Part shown: one piece after another, positions 1 through 7,700 of the stretch
How positions within the stretch are numbered: the stretch's first letter is position 1
Layout: the number at the start of each line of letters is the position of its first letter
Assembly (NCBI GenBank): GCA_009774375.1
Contig: VSNO01000001.1
Coordinates: 1-64,000 of the forward strand
Length of the DNA: 64,000 nt
Reading direction: 5' to 3'
Source of the DNA: Lachnospiraceae bacterium
Lineage (GTDB): Bacteria > Bacillota > Clostridia > Lachnospirales > Lachnospiraceae
Program-made: the position numbers and the translations under genes
The notes under the pieces: model-generated
Told to the model about the DNA's origin: nothing
Seen by the model: the letters and a program-made list of their open reading frames with translations, nothing else
Database searches by the model: none

Positions 1-146
1 CTAATAATATAAATAACTTCCACTAAGGCAACATAAACAATATATGGAATACACTTTATAAACAAAGCCTCGTGTATTGTTATTCTCAGGAACAGGAATG
101 ATAAATGGCCGATACACTTTCTCCAATTATCTTTTAAATAGATTAG

Positions 147-173
147 GCAGCACTGCTATGGTGCTGCTTTTTA
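147..173 (+). terminator. Intrinsic terminator
   Basis: GCAGCAC (148-154) pairs perfectly with GTGCTGC (161-167) and is followed by a T run. It would end transcription of a gene lying left of the window. No convincing reading frame is seen in bases 1-140. Confidence 0.7.
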
Positions 174-225
174 TAATATAAAAAATGAAACATAAAAATA
201 TGTCCTGACAGGAGATTCTTTTTCC

Positions 226-270
226 AGTTATAGTTTGCAGACTCTTATCTATAATAGACTAACTATAACT
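226..270 (+). promoter_or_regulatory. Promoter -10 enclosed by a 10-bp inverted repeat
   Basis: AGTTATAGTT (226-235) and its exact reverse complement AACTATAACT (261-270) flank a TATAAT box at 250-255, 55 bases before the first gene. The arrangement is typical of an operator overlapping a promoter. The -35 is weak (TTATAG at 228-233, 16 bp spacing), so activation or repression by a dyad-binding protein is plausible but inferred. Confidence 0.5.
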
Positions 271-309
271 AAGAAAGGGTATGCAAAATGCATGTAAAGG
301 TGAAAATGG

Positions 310-819
310 ATGAAGGGTTATAAGGCACTGGATCAGGATATGAGGGCAGCATACGGCAATAATATGCAGTATGAATTAGGGAAAATCTATACTGTAGATG
401 GAGAGGTTATTCCCTGCGAAAATGGTTTTCATTTCTGTAAAAAGATTGAGTATTTGAACTGTTGTTATGATATTGCGGACAGTAGGATTTTTGAAGTGGA
501 AGCGAATGGAATTATCAGGCAGAATGAAATCAAGTACGTGGCAGAGAAAATCAGTCTGGTAAGGGAGCTGTCAAAAGAAGAAATCAAAAAATATTTTGAA
601 CAGAATCTGCAATCGCTTGTCCGTCATGATGAAGCATATGTAAGGCAGGCTGTGGCAGAACAGGGATATGGCCTTGATGTTCTAATTAATGATGGGAATT
701 ATAATGTCAGACAAGCCGTGGCAGAACAGGGCTATGGTCTTGAAGTTCTTGTCTATGATGAGGATTGTGATGTCAGGAGAATTGCTGGAATCATGTTAAA
801 AAAGGACTCCACACAGTAA
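310..819 (+). CDS. DUF7666-like protein with C-terminal HEAT-like repeats
   Basis: 169 residues. The first ~75 residues resemble the DUF7666 type found in phages and mobile elements: a GYKAL opening, then an ENGFHFC motif near residue 40 and a cysteine pair in the following helix. From about residue 105 there are repeats of ~25 residues beginning VRQAVAEQGYGL, two almost identical, followed by a third degenerate VRRIAG unit; such short repeats fit HEAT-like leucine-rich variants used for protein binding. The start is supported by AAAGG eight to nine bases upstream. A terminator follows at 823-858, so it is probably a single-gene unit driven by the 226-270 promoter. Function unknown. Confidence 0.75.
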   Translation: MKGYKALDQDMRAAYGNNMQYELGKIYTVDGEVIPCENGFHFCKKIEYLNCCYDIADSRIFEVEANGIIRQNEIKYVAEKISLVRELSKEEIKKYFEQNLQSLVRHDEAYVRQAVAEQGYGLDVLINDGNYNVRQAVAEQGYGLEVLVYDEDCDVRRIAGIMLKKDSTQ

Positions 820-822
820 AGA

Positions 823-858
823 AAAAAGTTTCTCTCAAACAATGGGAGGAACTTTTTT
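823..858 (+). terminator. Intrinsic terminator after the DUF7666-like gene
   Basis: GTTTCTCTC (828-836) pairs with GGGAGGAAC (844-852) allowing G-U pairs, with an A run before and six T after. It separates the 310-819 gene from the RNA promoter at 880. Confidence 0.75.
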
Positions 859-879
859 ATATAAAAACTTTACAGCTTA

Positions 880-908
880 TTGACAATTTCACATGAAGCT
901 GATATAGT
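880..908 (+). promoter_or_regulatory. Strong sigma-A-type promoter
   Basis: TTGACA at 880-885 and TATAGT at 903-908 are separated by exactly 17 bp. No gene starts within 400 bases, so the transcript beginning near 915 should be non-coding or a long leader. Confidence 0.75.
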
Positions 909-914
909 AAAGTC

Positions 915-1107
915 ATGTTCAGCAGAGCTGGATGAAAATTGAACAACAACCAGATTATGATAGTGGTTAGGACATTATTGTTTCGGTTGGTAAAATATTT
1001 TATTAAATCATGGCAGGAGATTATGGGCGTATTATGCCTAAAATCTTTAGCTAGTATGAAATGTTTACTGATTGAAACTTTTTTAGTGTCCTAACCACTT
1101 TTTTTGT
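915..1107 (+). ncRNA. Candidate free-standing structured small RNA
   Basis: Downstream of the 880-908 promoter lies a transcript with strong self-complementarity and a terminator-like end. P1: 13 perfect pairs, 962-974 with 1087-1099, directly followed by a T7 run. P2: 15 consecutive pairs including G-U wobbles, 980-994 with 1064-1078. P3: hairpin 1018-1046 with an AGATT/AATCT base. A small hairpin (CAGC-aga-GCTG) sits near the 5' end around 921-931. No reading frame of note occupies it. I do not recognise the family. It might act in element control or host interaction, but this is not shown by sequence. Alternatively it is the long leader of the gene at 1336, although the T run after P1 argues for termination. 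Confidence 0.6.
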
Positions 1108-1335
1108 TTCGTTACTGAAATGTACCTTGAAAACCTGATAAAGGGTAAGCAAGAACCTTGAAAACTGCTCTGTCAAAAGTTAGACAGTTGATTTTGGGCA
1201 AAGCGAAGAATGTGCTTTGTTTTAATAAAGGTGTATGAGAACTTAGAAAAAATACCTGATAAGATACTAAGAAATATGTGATTTACTACAATTTAATGTT
1301 GGTTAATATATAGATTTGAAAGGAGAAACAAAAGT
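1108..1335 (+). other. Intergenic leader with short repeats
   Basis: Non-coding gap before the 1336 gene. It contains two copies of ACCTTGAAAAC about 20 bases apart (near 1131 and 1154), a small hairpin CTGTC/GACAG near 1170-1187, and CAAAGC/GCTTTG (1199-1219) followed by TTTT. No clear promoter was found. Confidence 0.4.
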
Positions 1336-2208
1336 ATGTGTGCAATAATTAATTTTAATGAATATAGATTTAAAACTACAAATAAGGGAGGATTTAATCC
1401 CGTAGGGAAAACAGGGTTGAAGGACAGAAAGGCTGATGTAAGTAGAAAATGTGCCATCCGCAGTCTTGTATCAGAAGAATGGATTAAGGAATATATAAAT
1501 AACGGATGGGGACTGATGAGGCTGATCTACCATATTATAGAGCAGTACGGATACATCTGCTGCAGGGATGGTAAAAAGTATGTATTTGAAGATATAAAAA
1601 AAGATACAAAGTATTATAAGATGTATCCCCAGATTGAGAATAAGAGACTAAAAGCCCCTCTATGGGTGAAAGTCAGTGGGGAATGGTATTTTATAGAAGT
1701 AATTACTGACACTGTAAGCTGGAGGGCTTATACGGACAAATTTGCAGAGCTTGGAAATTATGATGTAAAGGGATTCGTTATAAGTATGGACAGTGTTAAA
1801 ACACAGGCATTGAAAATGCTGATGGATAAAAATGACATAGTGAATGCGGCAGGAATGATAAGTGATTATTACGAAAGGGCTATTAAAGAAATACATGATA
1901 CTTCGGGATGCAAGGCTTCGGTGAGCTTTGGATGTGAAAAGACAGTCAGAAAATGCACTTACAGGATGCTGGAACTTGGCCTGCATGAGTATGTCATACT
2001 GGAGGGCACGGAATTAGCAACAGGCAAAAAGCATCTGGTACTGCTCTGTGGAAATGAAAAGGCGGAGGAACATGACAAATATTATAAAATGCAGTATAAA
2101 AATGCAGGTATTCCGCTTTTATATGGTAAATGGAATCCTCAGAAAGAAAACTGGAAAACATGCATCAGCCGACTGGAAAAACTGAATAAGAGAAGAATGA
2201 CTGGTTAA
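1336..2208 (+). CDS. Unknown element protein, paralogue A
   Basis: 290 residues, intact, family not recognised. It opens MCAIINFNEYRF and has a predicted alpha/beta body: a helical segment around residues 48-70, a motif KRLKAPLWVKVSGEWYFIEV near residues 103-125, and a C-terminal part with LELGLHEYVILEGTE and GIPLLYGKW. No membrane segment or signal peptide is visible. The start follows GAAAGGAGAAA, a ribosome site copied almost exactly before the next two genes. The gene at 2255 is a clear paralogue with the same motif order, so the pair arose by tandem duplication. Being element cargo, an accessory role such as host or phage interaction is possible, but nothing in the sequence fixes it. Confidence 0.75.
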   Translation: MCAIINFNEYRFKTTNKGGFNPVGKTGLKDRKADVSRKCAIRSLVSEEWIKEYINNGWGLMRLIYHIIEQYGYICCRDGKKYVFEDIKKDTKYYKMYPQIENKRLKAPLWVKVSGEWYFIEVITDTVSWRAYTDKFAELGNYDVKGFVISMDSVKTQALKMLMDKNDIVNAAGMISDYYERAIKEIHDTSGCKASVSFGCEKTVRKCTYRMLELGLHEYVILEGTELATGKKHLVLLCGNEKAEEHDKYYKMQYKNAGIPLLYGKWNPQKENWKTCISRLEKLNKRRMTG

Positions 2209-2254
2209 TGCGGGAAATGATAAGGGCAATATAATTTGAAAGGAGAAATAGGTT

Positions 2255-3106
2255 ATGTGTAAGGTAGTTAATTTTAATGAATACAGGGAAAACGGGAATA
2301 CAGAAAGAGGCGGGGTAAAGCGGACTTCCAAAAATAATAGGAAAACTGTTGCGGACAGATTGTCCACAGATGCCCTGATAGAAGAGTTTAAGCAGAACGG
2401 CAGAAGCATCTATAAACTGGTGCTTTATCTCATAGAACAATATAAGTACATTCCAGGTTATATGGATAATATGGTCTTTGAGGAAGTAAAAAGGGATATG
2501 AAATACAGCGAGATATGTCCAGAAGTTACCAACAAAAGATTAAGGGCACCCCTCGGGGTAAAAATTAGGGGTGAATGGCATGCCATTGAAGTAATAACTG
2601 ACCATTCAGCTGTAAGTGCCATAAAACGGAAATGGGAGACAATCGGCAACTGCGATGTAAAAGGATTCTGTCTGGAAAAGCTGAATTTTACCTATCCGTA
2701 TATGAAGCGTATGTTAATATGGTAGGAGGAAGACTATTACGAGAAACTGAAAGATATTGTTGAGTCTGTCCATAAAGATTATTTTTTTAAAAACTTTATA
2801 TATAGCTATGAATGCAGCCCATTTATACAGATTAATGGGGAAGGAAAGAGTATGCAGTGCATTTATGAGATGGTGGAACTGTCGCTTCCGTACTATGCTA
2901 TTCTGCAGGGAACACAGACAGAAACGGGAGATAAGCATTTACTGCTGCTCTATATGGGCGATAAGAAAGAAAAGTATGCAGAATATTACCGTCAGAAATA
3001 TGCAGATGCAGGTATTCCGCTTTTGTATGCAAGGAATGTGGAAACAACATGGAAATCGTCTGCAAAAGGTATTCAGTCCGTATATACAAATTCCAGATCA
3101 TGCTGA
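2255..3106 (+). pseudogene. Paralogue B of the 1336 gene, broken by one in-frame TAG
   Basis: From the ATG at 2255 (MCKVVNFNEYRE) the reading frame matches paralogue A domain by domain: KRLRAPLGVKIRGEWHAIEV near residues 95-115, then LSLPYYAILQGTQ and GIPLLYARN. At 2723-2725 a TAG interrupts it after 156 residues, yet the same frame continues without a shift (EEDYYEKLKDIV...) to TGA at 3104-3106, giving 283 codons in total against 290 for paralogue A. A second piece could restart at the ATG at 2852. The simplest reading is a recent nonsense mutation. Amber read-through or a two-part protein are less likely alternatives. Confidence 0.75.
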
Positions 3107-3220
3107 TTCTGCAGGAGGGAAACACCCTATGGTTATAATGCCGAAATATTGCTGTAAAATGACTTTATTCCTGCAGATACAGGACTGCGGATCATACCCA
3201 TAAAATTGGAATAGTAAAAA

Positions 3221-3255
3221 GTTACAGTATGGGGATTCAGTCCCCATGCTATAAC
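3221..3255 (+). other. Hairpin downstream of paralogue B
   Basis: ATGGGGA (3229-3235) pairs with TCCCCAT (3241-3247), extended by imperfect GTTACAG/GCTATAAC flanks. There is no T run after it, so it is a transcript end or RNA-stability hairpin rather than a standard terminator. Confidence 0.5.
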
Positions 3256-3290
3256 AAAAATAAAGTATTTATGAAAGGAGAAATAAAATT

Positions 3291-3512
3291 ATGATGAACC
3301 CGAAGGAGAATTTGATTTTTGAGATGCAAAATCTGAATAAGACACTATGCAGATATTTAATTAAACTTTGCTCAGAGGAAATTGATGATGTTGCCTACTT
3401 GGATATAAATGATGGCTGTGGTTCTGTGCTGCTGGCATTAAAAAAGTATTTTGGTGATAATCCTTATAATTTTGATAACTGGGATACTGCCCTTTTAACT
3501 CCTGATGACTAA
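3291..3512 (+). CDS. Small acidic hypothetical protein
   Basis: 73 residues, strongly acidic toward the C-terminus (DDVAYLDINDGCG near residues 32-44, then DNWDTALLTPDD at the end), no membrane segment. The start follows AAAGGAGAAATAAA, the same ribosome site used by the two genes before it, suggesting a common origin or operon. ATG at 3294 is an equally possible start. Function not recognised; small acidic proteins on elements are often anti-restriction or regulatory, but no specific family is visible. Confidence 0.6.
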   Translation: MMNPKENLIFEMQNLNKTLCRYLIKLCSEEIDDVAYLDINDGCGSVLLALKKYFGDNPYNFDNWDTALLTPDD

Positions 3513-3674
3513 ATTACTTATCATCATAACGTACTTACATTAAAATAAAAAAGAAAACTACTGATAGTACAGCGTCAGTAGGTCGCATAATGTTAATTAT
3601 CCCGCACGAAGGAGGAAGTCTCCATTATCGAACTGTACTGGAGCAAATATTATTTGGTGCGAGGAGATGTTCTT

Positions 3675-3803
3675 ATGGAACAAAAAGAATTAATGATTAC
3701 AATACTTAGAATTTTACTTCAAAAAGGAACAATCAATGAAGAAGTATTCAATAAATCAATTAAGAAAATAAACAGTAATTCTGGTTCAGATTGGAATAAC
3801 TGA
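3675..3803 (+). CDS. 42-residue SHOCT-like small protein
   Basis: A short frame starting at ATG 3675 after GAGGAG (3661-3666) and ending at TGA 3801-3803. The middle, ILLQKGTINEEVFNK, has the pattern of SHOCT-type short helical domains (leucine-rich helix, G-x-I, then E-E-F), which are found as oligomerisation tails or free small proteins. An intrinsic terminator follows within 20 bases, which supports a real transcript. Just upstream (3558-3581) is a CTACTGA/TCAGTAG dyad that may control it. Too short to assign a function. Confidence 0.5.
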   Translation: MEQKELMITILRILLQKGTINEEVFNKSIKKINSNSGSDWNN

Positions 3804-3818
3804 TAATAATATAGAAAG

Positions 3819-3853
3819 ATGTCTCTATCCCGTGACGGATAGGGACATTTTTC
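3819..3853 (+). terminator. Intrinsic terminator
   Basis: GTCTCTATCC (3821-3830) and GGATAGGGAC (3837-3846) form a ten-pair stem with a short loop and a T run. It ends the small-gene unit before the recombination genes. Confidence 0.85.
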
Positions 3854-3948
3854 AGTTTAAGGGCAAAGAAATTTTATATAGATAAAAATTTAGACGAAGA
3901 AAATAAAATCGGTCTGAAAGGATGGCAGCTGCAATCAGGGTAAGAATT

Positions 3949-3957
3949 TGGTATAAT
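3949..3957 (+). promoter_or_regulatory. Extended -10 promoter for the recombination genes
   Basis: TGGTATAAT (3949-3957) is an extended -10 element about 80 bases before the gene at 4039. No good -35 is seen. The leader contains short hairpins (AGTG/CACT, then TGGC-T7-GCCA at about 4000-4014), so attenuation is possible. Confidence 0.5.
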
Positions 3958-4038
3958 ATAAGTGGCGGAAAGTGCCTAAAACACTGGGGTTGTGGCTTTT
4001 TTTGCCAAACAAAAAACTAAAGAAAGGAAGTGATTTTT

Positions 4039-4728
4039 ATGAATAAAGTTGCTATTTATCATTTTACAGATAAGTCGGAAAAAAGACCTGCTGTAAATGA
4101 AAAACAAATGGCTCTATTAAGAGATTTTGCATCAGGGTATGGCACTATTGAAAAAGAATATCTTGATAAAAGCCTGAAAAAATGTGAACAGGAAGAGAAG
4201 AAAAAAATGATTCGGGAGATTGGAGAGTATGACATTTTGGTTACAAAAGACTTTTACCATATTTCAAAGAATACTGGTACTTGTATAGGGTTACTGCAAC
4301 GGCTTCTGTCTGTAGGAGTTCGGACACATTCCATAGAAGATGGTAGTTTTGTTTTCACAGATGTTCCGTTTAATAGGGAATTAAATGTTGCAATATACCA
4401 CTCTAAGTATATAGATAATACTCCGTCCGCAAACAAGTGGAAAAGAGGAAACGAAATTACAGTGCAGACTCAATTGGAAATCATGGGGCTATTTATAAAA
4501 CAAAAGACAAAATGGAAGATTGCAGACGTATATGTGGATGAAGCACAGGGACAATCAGATTCAAAACAAATAAATCTCTTAGAATTGATAAAGAACAGTG
4601 AAAAATATGATTTAGTATTATGTAAGAACTTTAACAATATTCATTGGAGAACTGCAAAGTTTTGTAAACGGAGAAATGATATGAAGTTAGATATATATAG
4701 CCTAAGAGAAGGCTATCTAAAATATTAA
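4039..4728 (+). CDS. Tandem resolvase-fold protein without catalytic serine
   Basis: 229 residues from the ATG at 4039, chosen because AAAGGAAG lies eight bases before it; a GTG at 4030 is in frame but lies within that site. The protein looks like two copies of the small serine-recombinase catalytic fold. Copy 1 (about 1-110) opens KVAIYHFTDKS and has DILVTKDFYHISKNTG followed by GVRTHSIEDGSFVF, the positions of the usual D-x-x-x-V-K-x-x-x-R-x-x-R and VRV-I-x-D-G segments. Copy 2 (about 120-225) opens LNVAIYHSKYID and has DLVLCKNFNNIHW. Neither has the Y-x-R-x-S active-site signature and the arginines are largely lost. It lies 35 bases before the active recombinase, which suggests an accessory or directionality role (inference). 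Confidence 0.6.
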   Translation: MNKVAIYHFTDKSEKRPAVNEKQMALLRDFASGYGTIEKEYLDKSLKKCEQEEKKKMIREIGEYDILVTKDFYHISKNTGTCIGLLQRLLSVGVRTHSIEDGSFVFTDVPFNRELNVAIYHSKYIDNTPSANKWKRGNEITVQTQLEIMGLFIKQKTKWKIADVYVDEAQGQSDSKQINLLELIKNSEKYDLVLCKNFNNIHWRTAKFCKRRNDMKLDIYSLREGYLKY

Positions 4729-4763
4729 CAAGATTCAAATAATAAAAATAGGAGATGAAAAAT

Positions 4764-6584
4764 ATGAGAAATAATAATATAGCACAATCCATCAAAATAA
4801 GAATGGAAATGGGAGAAACGGTAACGGCATTGAACTATGCAAGAACCTCAACAGACAACGATGAACAAAAAGACAGTTGCGACAATCAGGTTGCAATGTG
4901 CAAAATATACCTTAAAATATACCCTAATGTCAAACTTGCAGAAAAACCCTATGTGGATCAAGGCCACTCAGGAAAAAGTGATATAGGAAGGGAAGCTTTT
5001 GAGAATATGCTCGATAGAGTAAAGCAGGGAGACATTGACCTTATAATTGTTAAGACAAAAGCAAGACTTTGCAGGAGTAAGGCTCTAGCGACCATGTTAG
5101 AAGAAATGATGAGGGATTACAAGTTCTCTATTTTGACATTATCCGATGGACAAATTTATGATAGCACTGACAGAAATTCACGTTTAATCAATGGAATCAA
5201 AGACATCTTGGACGAAGACTATGTTTGGGGGCAGTCGGAATATGGCAAAATGACTCATGCACTTAGATGCGAAAGGAAAACACTTGCAAGTAGCAATGTG
5301 ACATTTGGATATCAGTGGAATAAGGAAACAAAAAACATTGAAATAAATGAGAAAGAGGCAGGAATTGTAAAAATGGTATACGAGTGGTATGTGTACTCTG
5401 ATTTTGGAGTAAATGAGATTTCTAGGAAGTTGGCAGAGATAGGTGTATATGGGAAAAATAGTAAAAAACCTGTTACAGCAGCAACTCTTATGCAATGGTT
5501 AAGCAATGAATCTTATGTTGGAGTGTTTCACATTAATAAAAGGGGTTCGATGTTGGATTTGGGTGCAGGAAGAGAAACAAAGAGATTTGTAAACCCAAAA
5601 GAAGAATGGATTGCAGTGCAAAGACCAGAGCTTGCAATTATAGACAAAGATTTGTTTAATCTTGCACAGAAAATCAGAGCAGAGAGACGATCTACTTATG
5701 ATAAGCCATCAAAAGAAGCATCACAGGCTAGATTCAGGGGATTTCATCTATTCGCAGGAAAAGTGTTTTGTGGTGCTTGTGGAACACAATTTGTTCATGT
5801 ATATGCAGACAGAGCACAGACTATCAGTGCATATAAGGATTATTTTGCTAAGAAAGCGAAAGAAGTAGGAGAGAAATGTGAGAACAATAAATACAATAAG
5901 ATTCATGAAATAGTGTTATCTAACATTACAAAGAAAGCGATTAACCTAACATTGGAAAATACAGAGCAGATATTTGATAATCTTTACAATATTATCAGTG
6001 AAGCTTTTGAATCTTCAACAGATAATATTTCGAAGATAAGTGCATTAAAGAAAAAGCTGAACAGTTTGGAAAAGGAAAGAGATTCTTACTTTGAGGGTTG
6101 GCGAACTGCCCCTGATTCTGAAATGAGGGAGTACTTTTATAAAAAAATCACTTCTATTAAAGAAGAGATAACAGAATTGCAAAAAGTGCTTTCTGAATAT
6201 GATACAGATACGAAAGACGACAATCAGATAAAGGAACAGTTACAGAAAGTCAAAGAGCAATTAGAATCACTACAACACATTGAAACACTAGATAGATGTA
6301 TTGTTGATAACTTTGTGGATAAGATCATTGTAAATCCTGATGGTGGTCTATATCTGACTCTAAAAGTAGGAACTAAGTTTACAATAACTGTGCCAGAATA
6401 CAGCGAAGTAGCAGCTTCAATCCGAAAGGGGGAAGCTGTTCGATACATAAAGAGTTTGAGAGATTTCTTTTATTTTTGGCAGTCGGTTGGCAGGTTGTTT
6501 ATCGGTCACATGATGGTAGTCTGTCGACCGGACACGCAAACTCGTCGGCCGACATGCTCACGCGCCTTGAGACAATGGTGCTGA
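4764..6584 (+). CDS. Large serine recombinase (integrase of the element)
   Basis: 606 residues from ATG 4764, preferred over ATG 4755 because AGGAG at 4750-4754 is nine bases before it. Resolvase domain at about 20-155 with LNYARTSTD (active serine in R-T-S), GHSGKSDIGREAF and VKTKARLCRS. The recombinase domain follows (VTFGYQW, NEISRKLAEIGVYGKN, WLSNESYVGVFH). A zinc-ribbon segment VFCGACGTQF near 335 keeps one CxxC, but the second cysteine pair is reduced to a single C. A coiled coil occupies about 420-505. It would integrate and excise the element by site-specific exchange. The last ~25 codons read out of the element into cpaF sequence in another frame, so the C-terminus shown is specific to the integrated state. 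Confidence 0.9.
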   Translation: MRNNNIAQSIKIRMEMGETVTALNYARTSTDNDEQKDSCDNQVAMCKIYLKIYPNVKLAEKPYVDQGHSGKSDIGREAFENMLDRVKQGDIDLIIVKTKARLCRSKALATMLEEMMRDYKFSILTLSDGQIYDSTDRNSRLINGIKDILDEDYVWGQSEYGKMTHALRCERKTLASSNVTFGYQWNKETKNIEINEKEAGIVKMVYEWYVYSDFGVNEISRKLAEIGVYGKNSKKPVTAATLMQWLSNESYVGVFHINKRGSMLDLGAGRETKRFVNPKEEWIAVQRPELAIIDKDLFNLAQKIRAERRSTYDKPSKEASQARFRGFHLFAGKVFCGACGTQFVHVYADRAQTISAYKDYFAKKAKEVGEKCENNKYNKIHEIVLSNITKKAINLTLENTEQIFDNLYNIISEAFESSTDNISKISALKKKLNSLEKERDSYFEGWRTAPDSEMREYFYKKITSIKEEITELQKVLSEYDTDTKDDNQIKEQLQKVKEQLESLQHIETLDRCIVDNFVDKIIVNPDGGLYLTLKVGTKFTITVPEYSEVAASIRKGEAVRYIKSLRDFFYFWQSVGRLFIGHMMVVCRPDTQTRRPTCSRALRQWC

Positions 6585-6856
6585 TGGGGATGGATCTTCC
6601 GCTTGCGGCGGTGAGAAGGCAGATCGCGTCGGGGGTGGATATCATCGTGCACCTTGGCAGGCTGCGCGACAAGTCGCGGCGCGTTCTGGAGATCGTGGAG
6701 GTACTGGGATACGAAAACGGTGAGATCATCACTGTGCCGCTGTACCAGTTCCAGGAGACAGGGGAGGAAAATGGCAGGGTAGTGGGAATATTTGCAAAAG
6801 CGGATGAGCTGACGCATACGGGAAAGCTTTGTGCCGCAGGAATAAAAACCGTATAG
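6509..6856 (+). pseudogene. cpaF: 3' part of the tad pilus ATPase gene cpaF/tadA, split by the element
   Basis: About 115 codons match the C-terminal third of CpaF/TadA, the secretion ATPase that powers Flp pilus assembly: HDGSLSTGHANS (the His-box region), LTRLETMVLMGMDLP, IASGVDIIVHLGRLRDKSRRV and a final VPLYQFQ strand region. Walker A, Walker B and the N-terminal domain, together about 300 or more residues, are absent. The sequence becomes cpaF-like exactly where base composition changes and the recombinase gene ends. Upstream codons in this frame (from TTG 6476) are element sequence. tadB follows 24 bases later, as in intact loci. As it stands no working ATPase can be made from this copy; the missing half should lie beyond the left end of the element. 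Confidence 0.85.
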
Positions 6857-6880
6857 CAGGAAAGGGGCGCAAAAACGATA

Positions 6881-7672
6881 ATGAGAAAGATACAAAACAA
6901 TAAGATCACAGCCAGGGGGCGGCTGCCTCCGGAGACAGACTATACAGATTACGCATTTTCCGTACATGAGATCGTGCTGTATCTCCTGGCCGGGGGCGCG
7001 TTTATGGCGATGGTGGGCTGGCTTTTTTATGACAGTGTGATCGCGTGGCTGCTGCTGATGCCGTTTGTCCTTCTGTCGTTCAAGGACAAGGGCGCGTCCG
7101 AGTGTGTGAAGCGCAGGCGAAAGCTCGAGATCGAATTTCGAGAAGTGATCCTGAGTGTCTCGTCAAATCTGCAGGCGGGTTACAGCGTCGAGAACGCTTT
7201 TCAGGAATCTTACAGGGATATCGTGCTCTTGTATGGAAAAGAGTCGGTGATGGCAGGCGAACTGCGGCTGATCTTCCGCAAACTGAGCAATAATATACAG
7301 CTCGAGGACGCGCTGGCCAATCTTGCTGACCGAAGCGGAGTGCAGGATATCAGGGACTTTGCCGATATCTTTCAGATCGCAAAGAGAGGCGGGGGAGATA
7401 TGCGGGGGATCATCGCAAACACGGCCGAGATCATCGGCGACAAGCAGGAGATCCGGCGTGAGATCGAGACAGTGGTGAGTGAGAAACGGTTCGAACAGCA
7501 GATCATGAGATACATTCCGTTTTTTATCATCTTCTATATATCATTGACGACAAAGGGATATTTTGAGAGCCTTTATCACAATATTTTCGGCTGGATGCTG
7601 ATGACGGGCTCGCTCGTGGTCTATGCCGCCGCGTGCCGGATCTCGGACAGGATATTAAATATCGAGGTATAA
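6881..7672 (+). CDS. tadB: Tad pilus platform protein TadB (type II secretion F domain)
   Basis: 263 residues. Two N-terminal membrane segments (about 28-66), a cytoplasmic T2SSF domain at about 75-205 (FREVILSVSSNLQAGYSVENAF, then DALANLADRSGVQDIRDFADIFQIAKRGGG), and two C-terminal membrane segments (PFFIIFYISLT and WMLMTGSLVVYAAA). TadB is an inner-membrane platform on which the CpaF ATPase acts to push pilins out. It lies directly behind the cpaF remnant and 28 bases before the TadC-like gene, the standard tad order. The start ATG at 6881 has AGGAAAGGGG some ten bases upstream. Confidence 0.88.
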   Translation: MRKIQNNKITARGRLPPETDYTDYAFSVHEIVLYLLAGGAFMAMVGWLFYDSVIAWLLLMPFVLLSFKDKGASECVKRRRKLEIEFREVILSVSSNLQAGYSVENAFQESYRDIVLLYGKESVMAGELRLIFRKLSNNIQLEDALANLADRSGVQDIRDFADIFQIAKRGGGDMRGIIANTAEIIGDKQEIRREIETVVSEKRFEQQIMRYIPFFIIFYISLTTKGYFESLYHNIFGWMLMTGSLVVYAAACRISDRILNIEV

Positions 7673-7700
7673 ACAGAAGAACGATCATGGAGGAGAGGAG

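Larger units (their letters stand above)
1..6510. mobile_element. Right-hand part of a serine-recombinase integrative element
   Basis: The stretch is markedly more AT-rich than everything after about 6.5 kb and carries accessory genes ending with a large serine recombinase next to the boundary. Directly beyond it begins, mid-gene, the 3' part of a tad ATPase gene (cpaF), so the right junction lies near 6500-6512. The left end and the 5' part of cpaF are outside the window, so total size and att sequences are unknown. No conjugation or phage structural genes are visible here. It could be an integrative mobilizable element, an ICE end or a prophage end. Confidence 0.8.

Noticed and set aside
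37..141. Open frame at the left edge ending in TAG (139-141)
   Set aside because: Only about 34 codons after an upstream stop, no ribosome site, no motif; not enough to call a gene end.
281..313. Ten-codon leader frame before the DUF7666-like gene
   Set aside because: The purine-rich stretch is too close to its ATG and no attenuator follows.
619..770. Repeated DNA in the DUF7666-like gene as a CRISPR or direct-repeat array
   Set aside because: The repeats are in-frame protein repeats, too few and without spacers.
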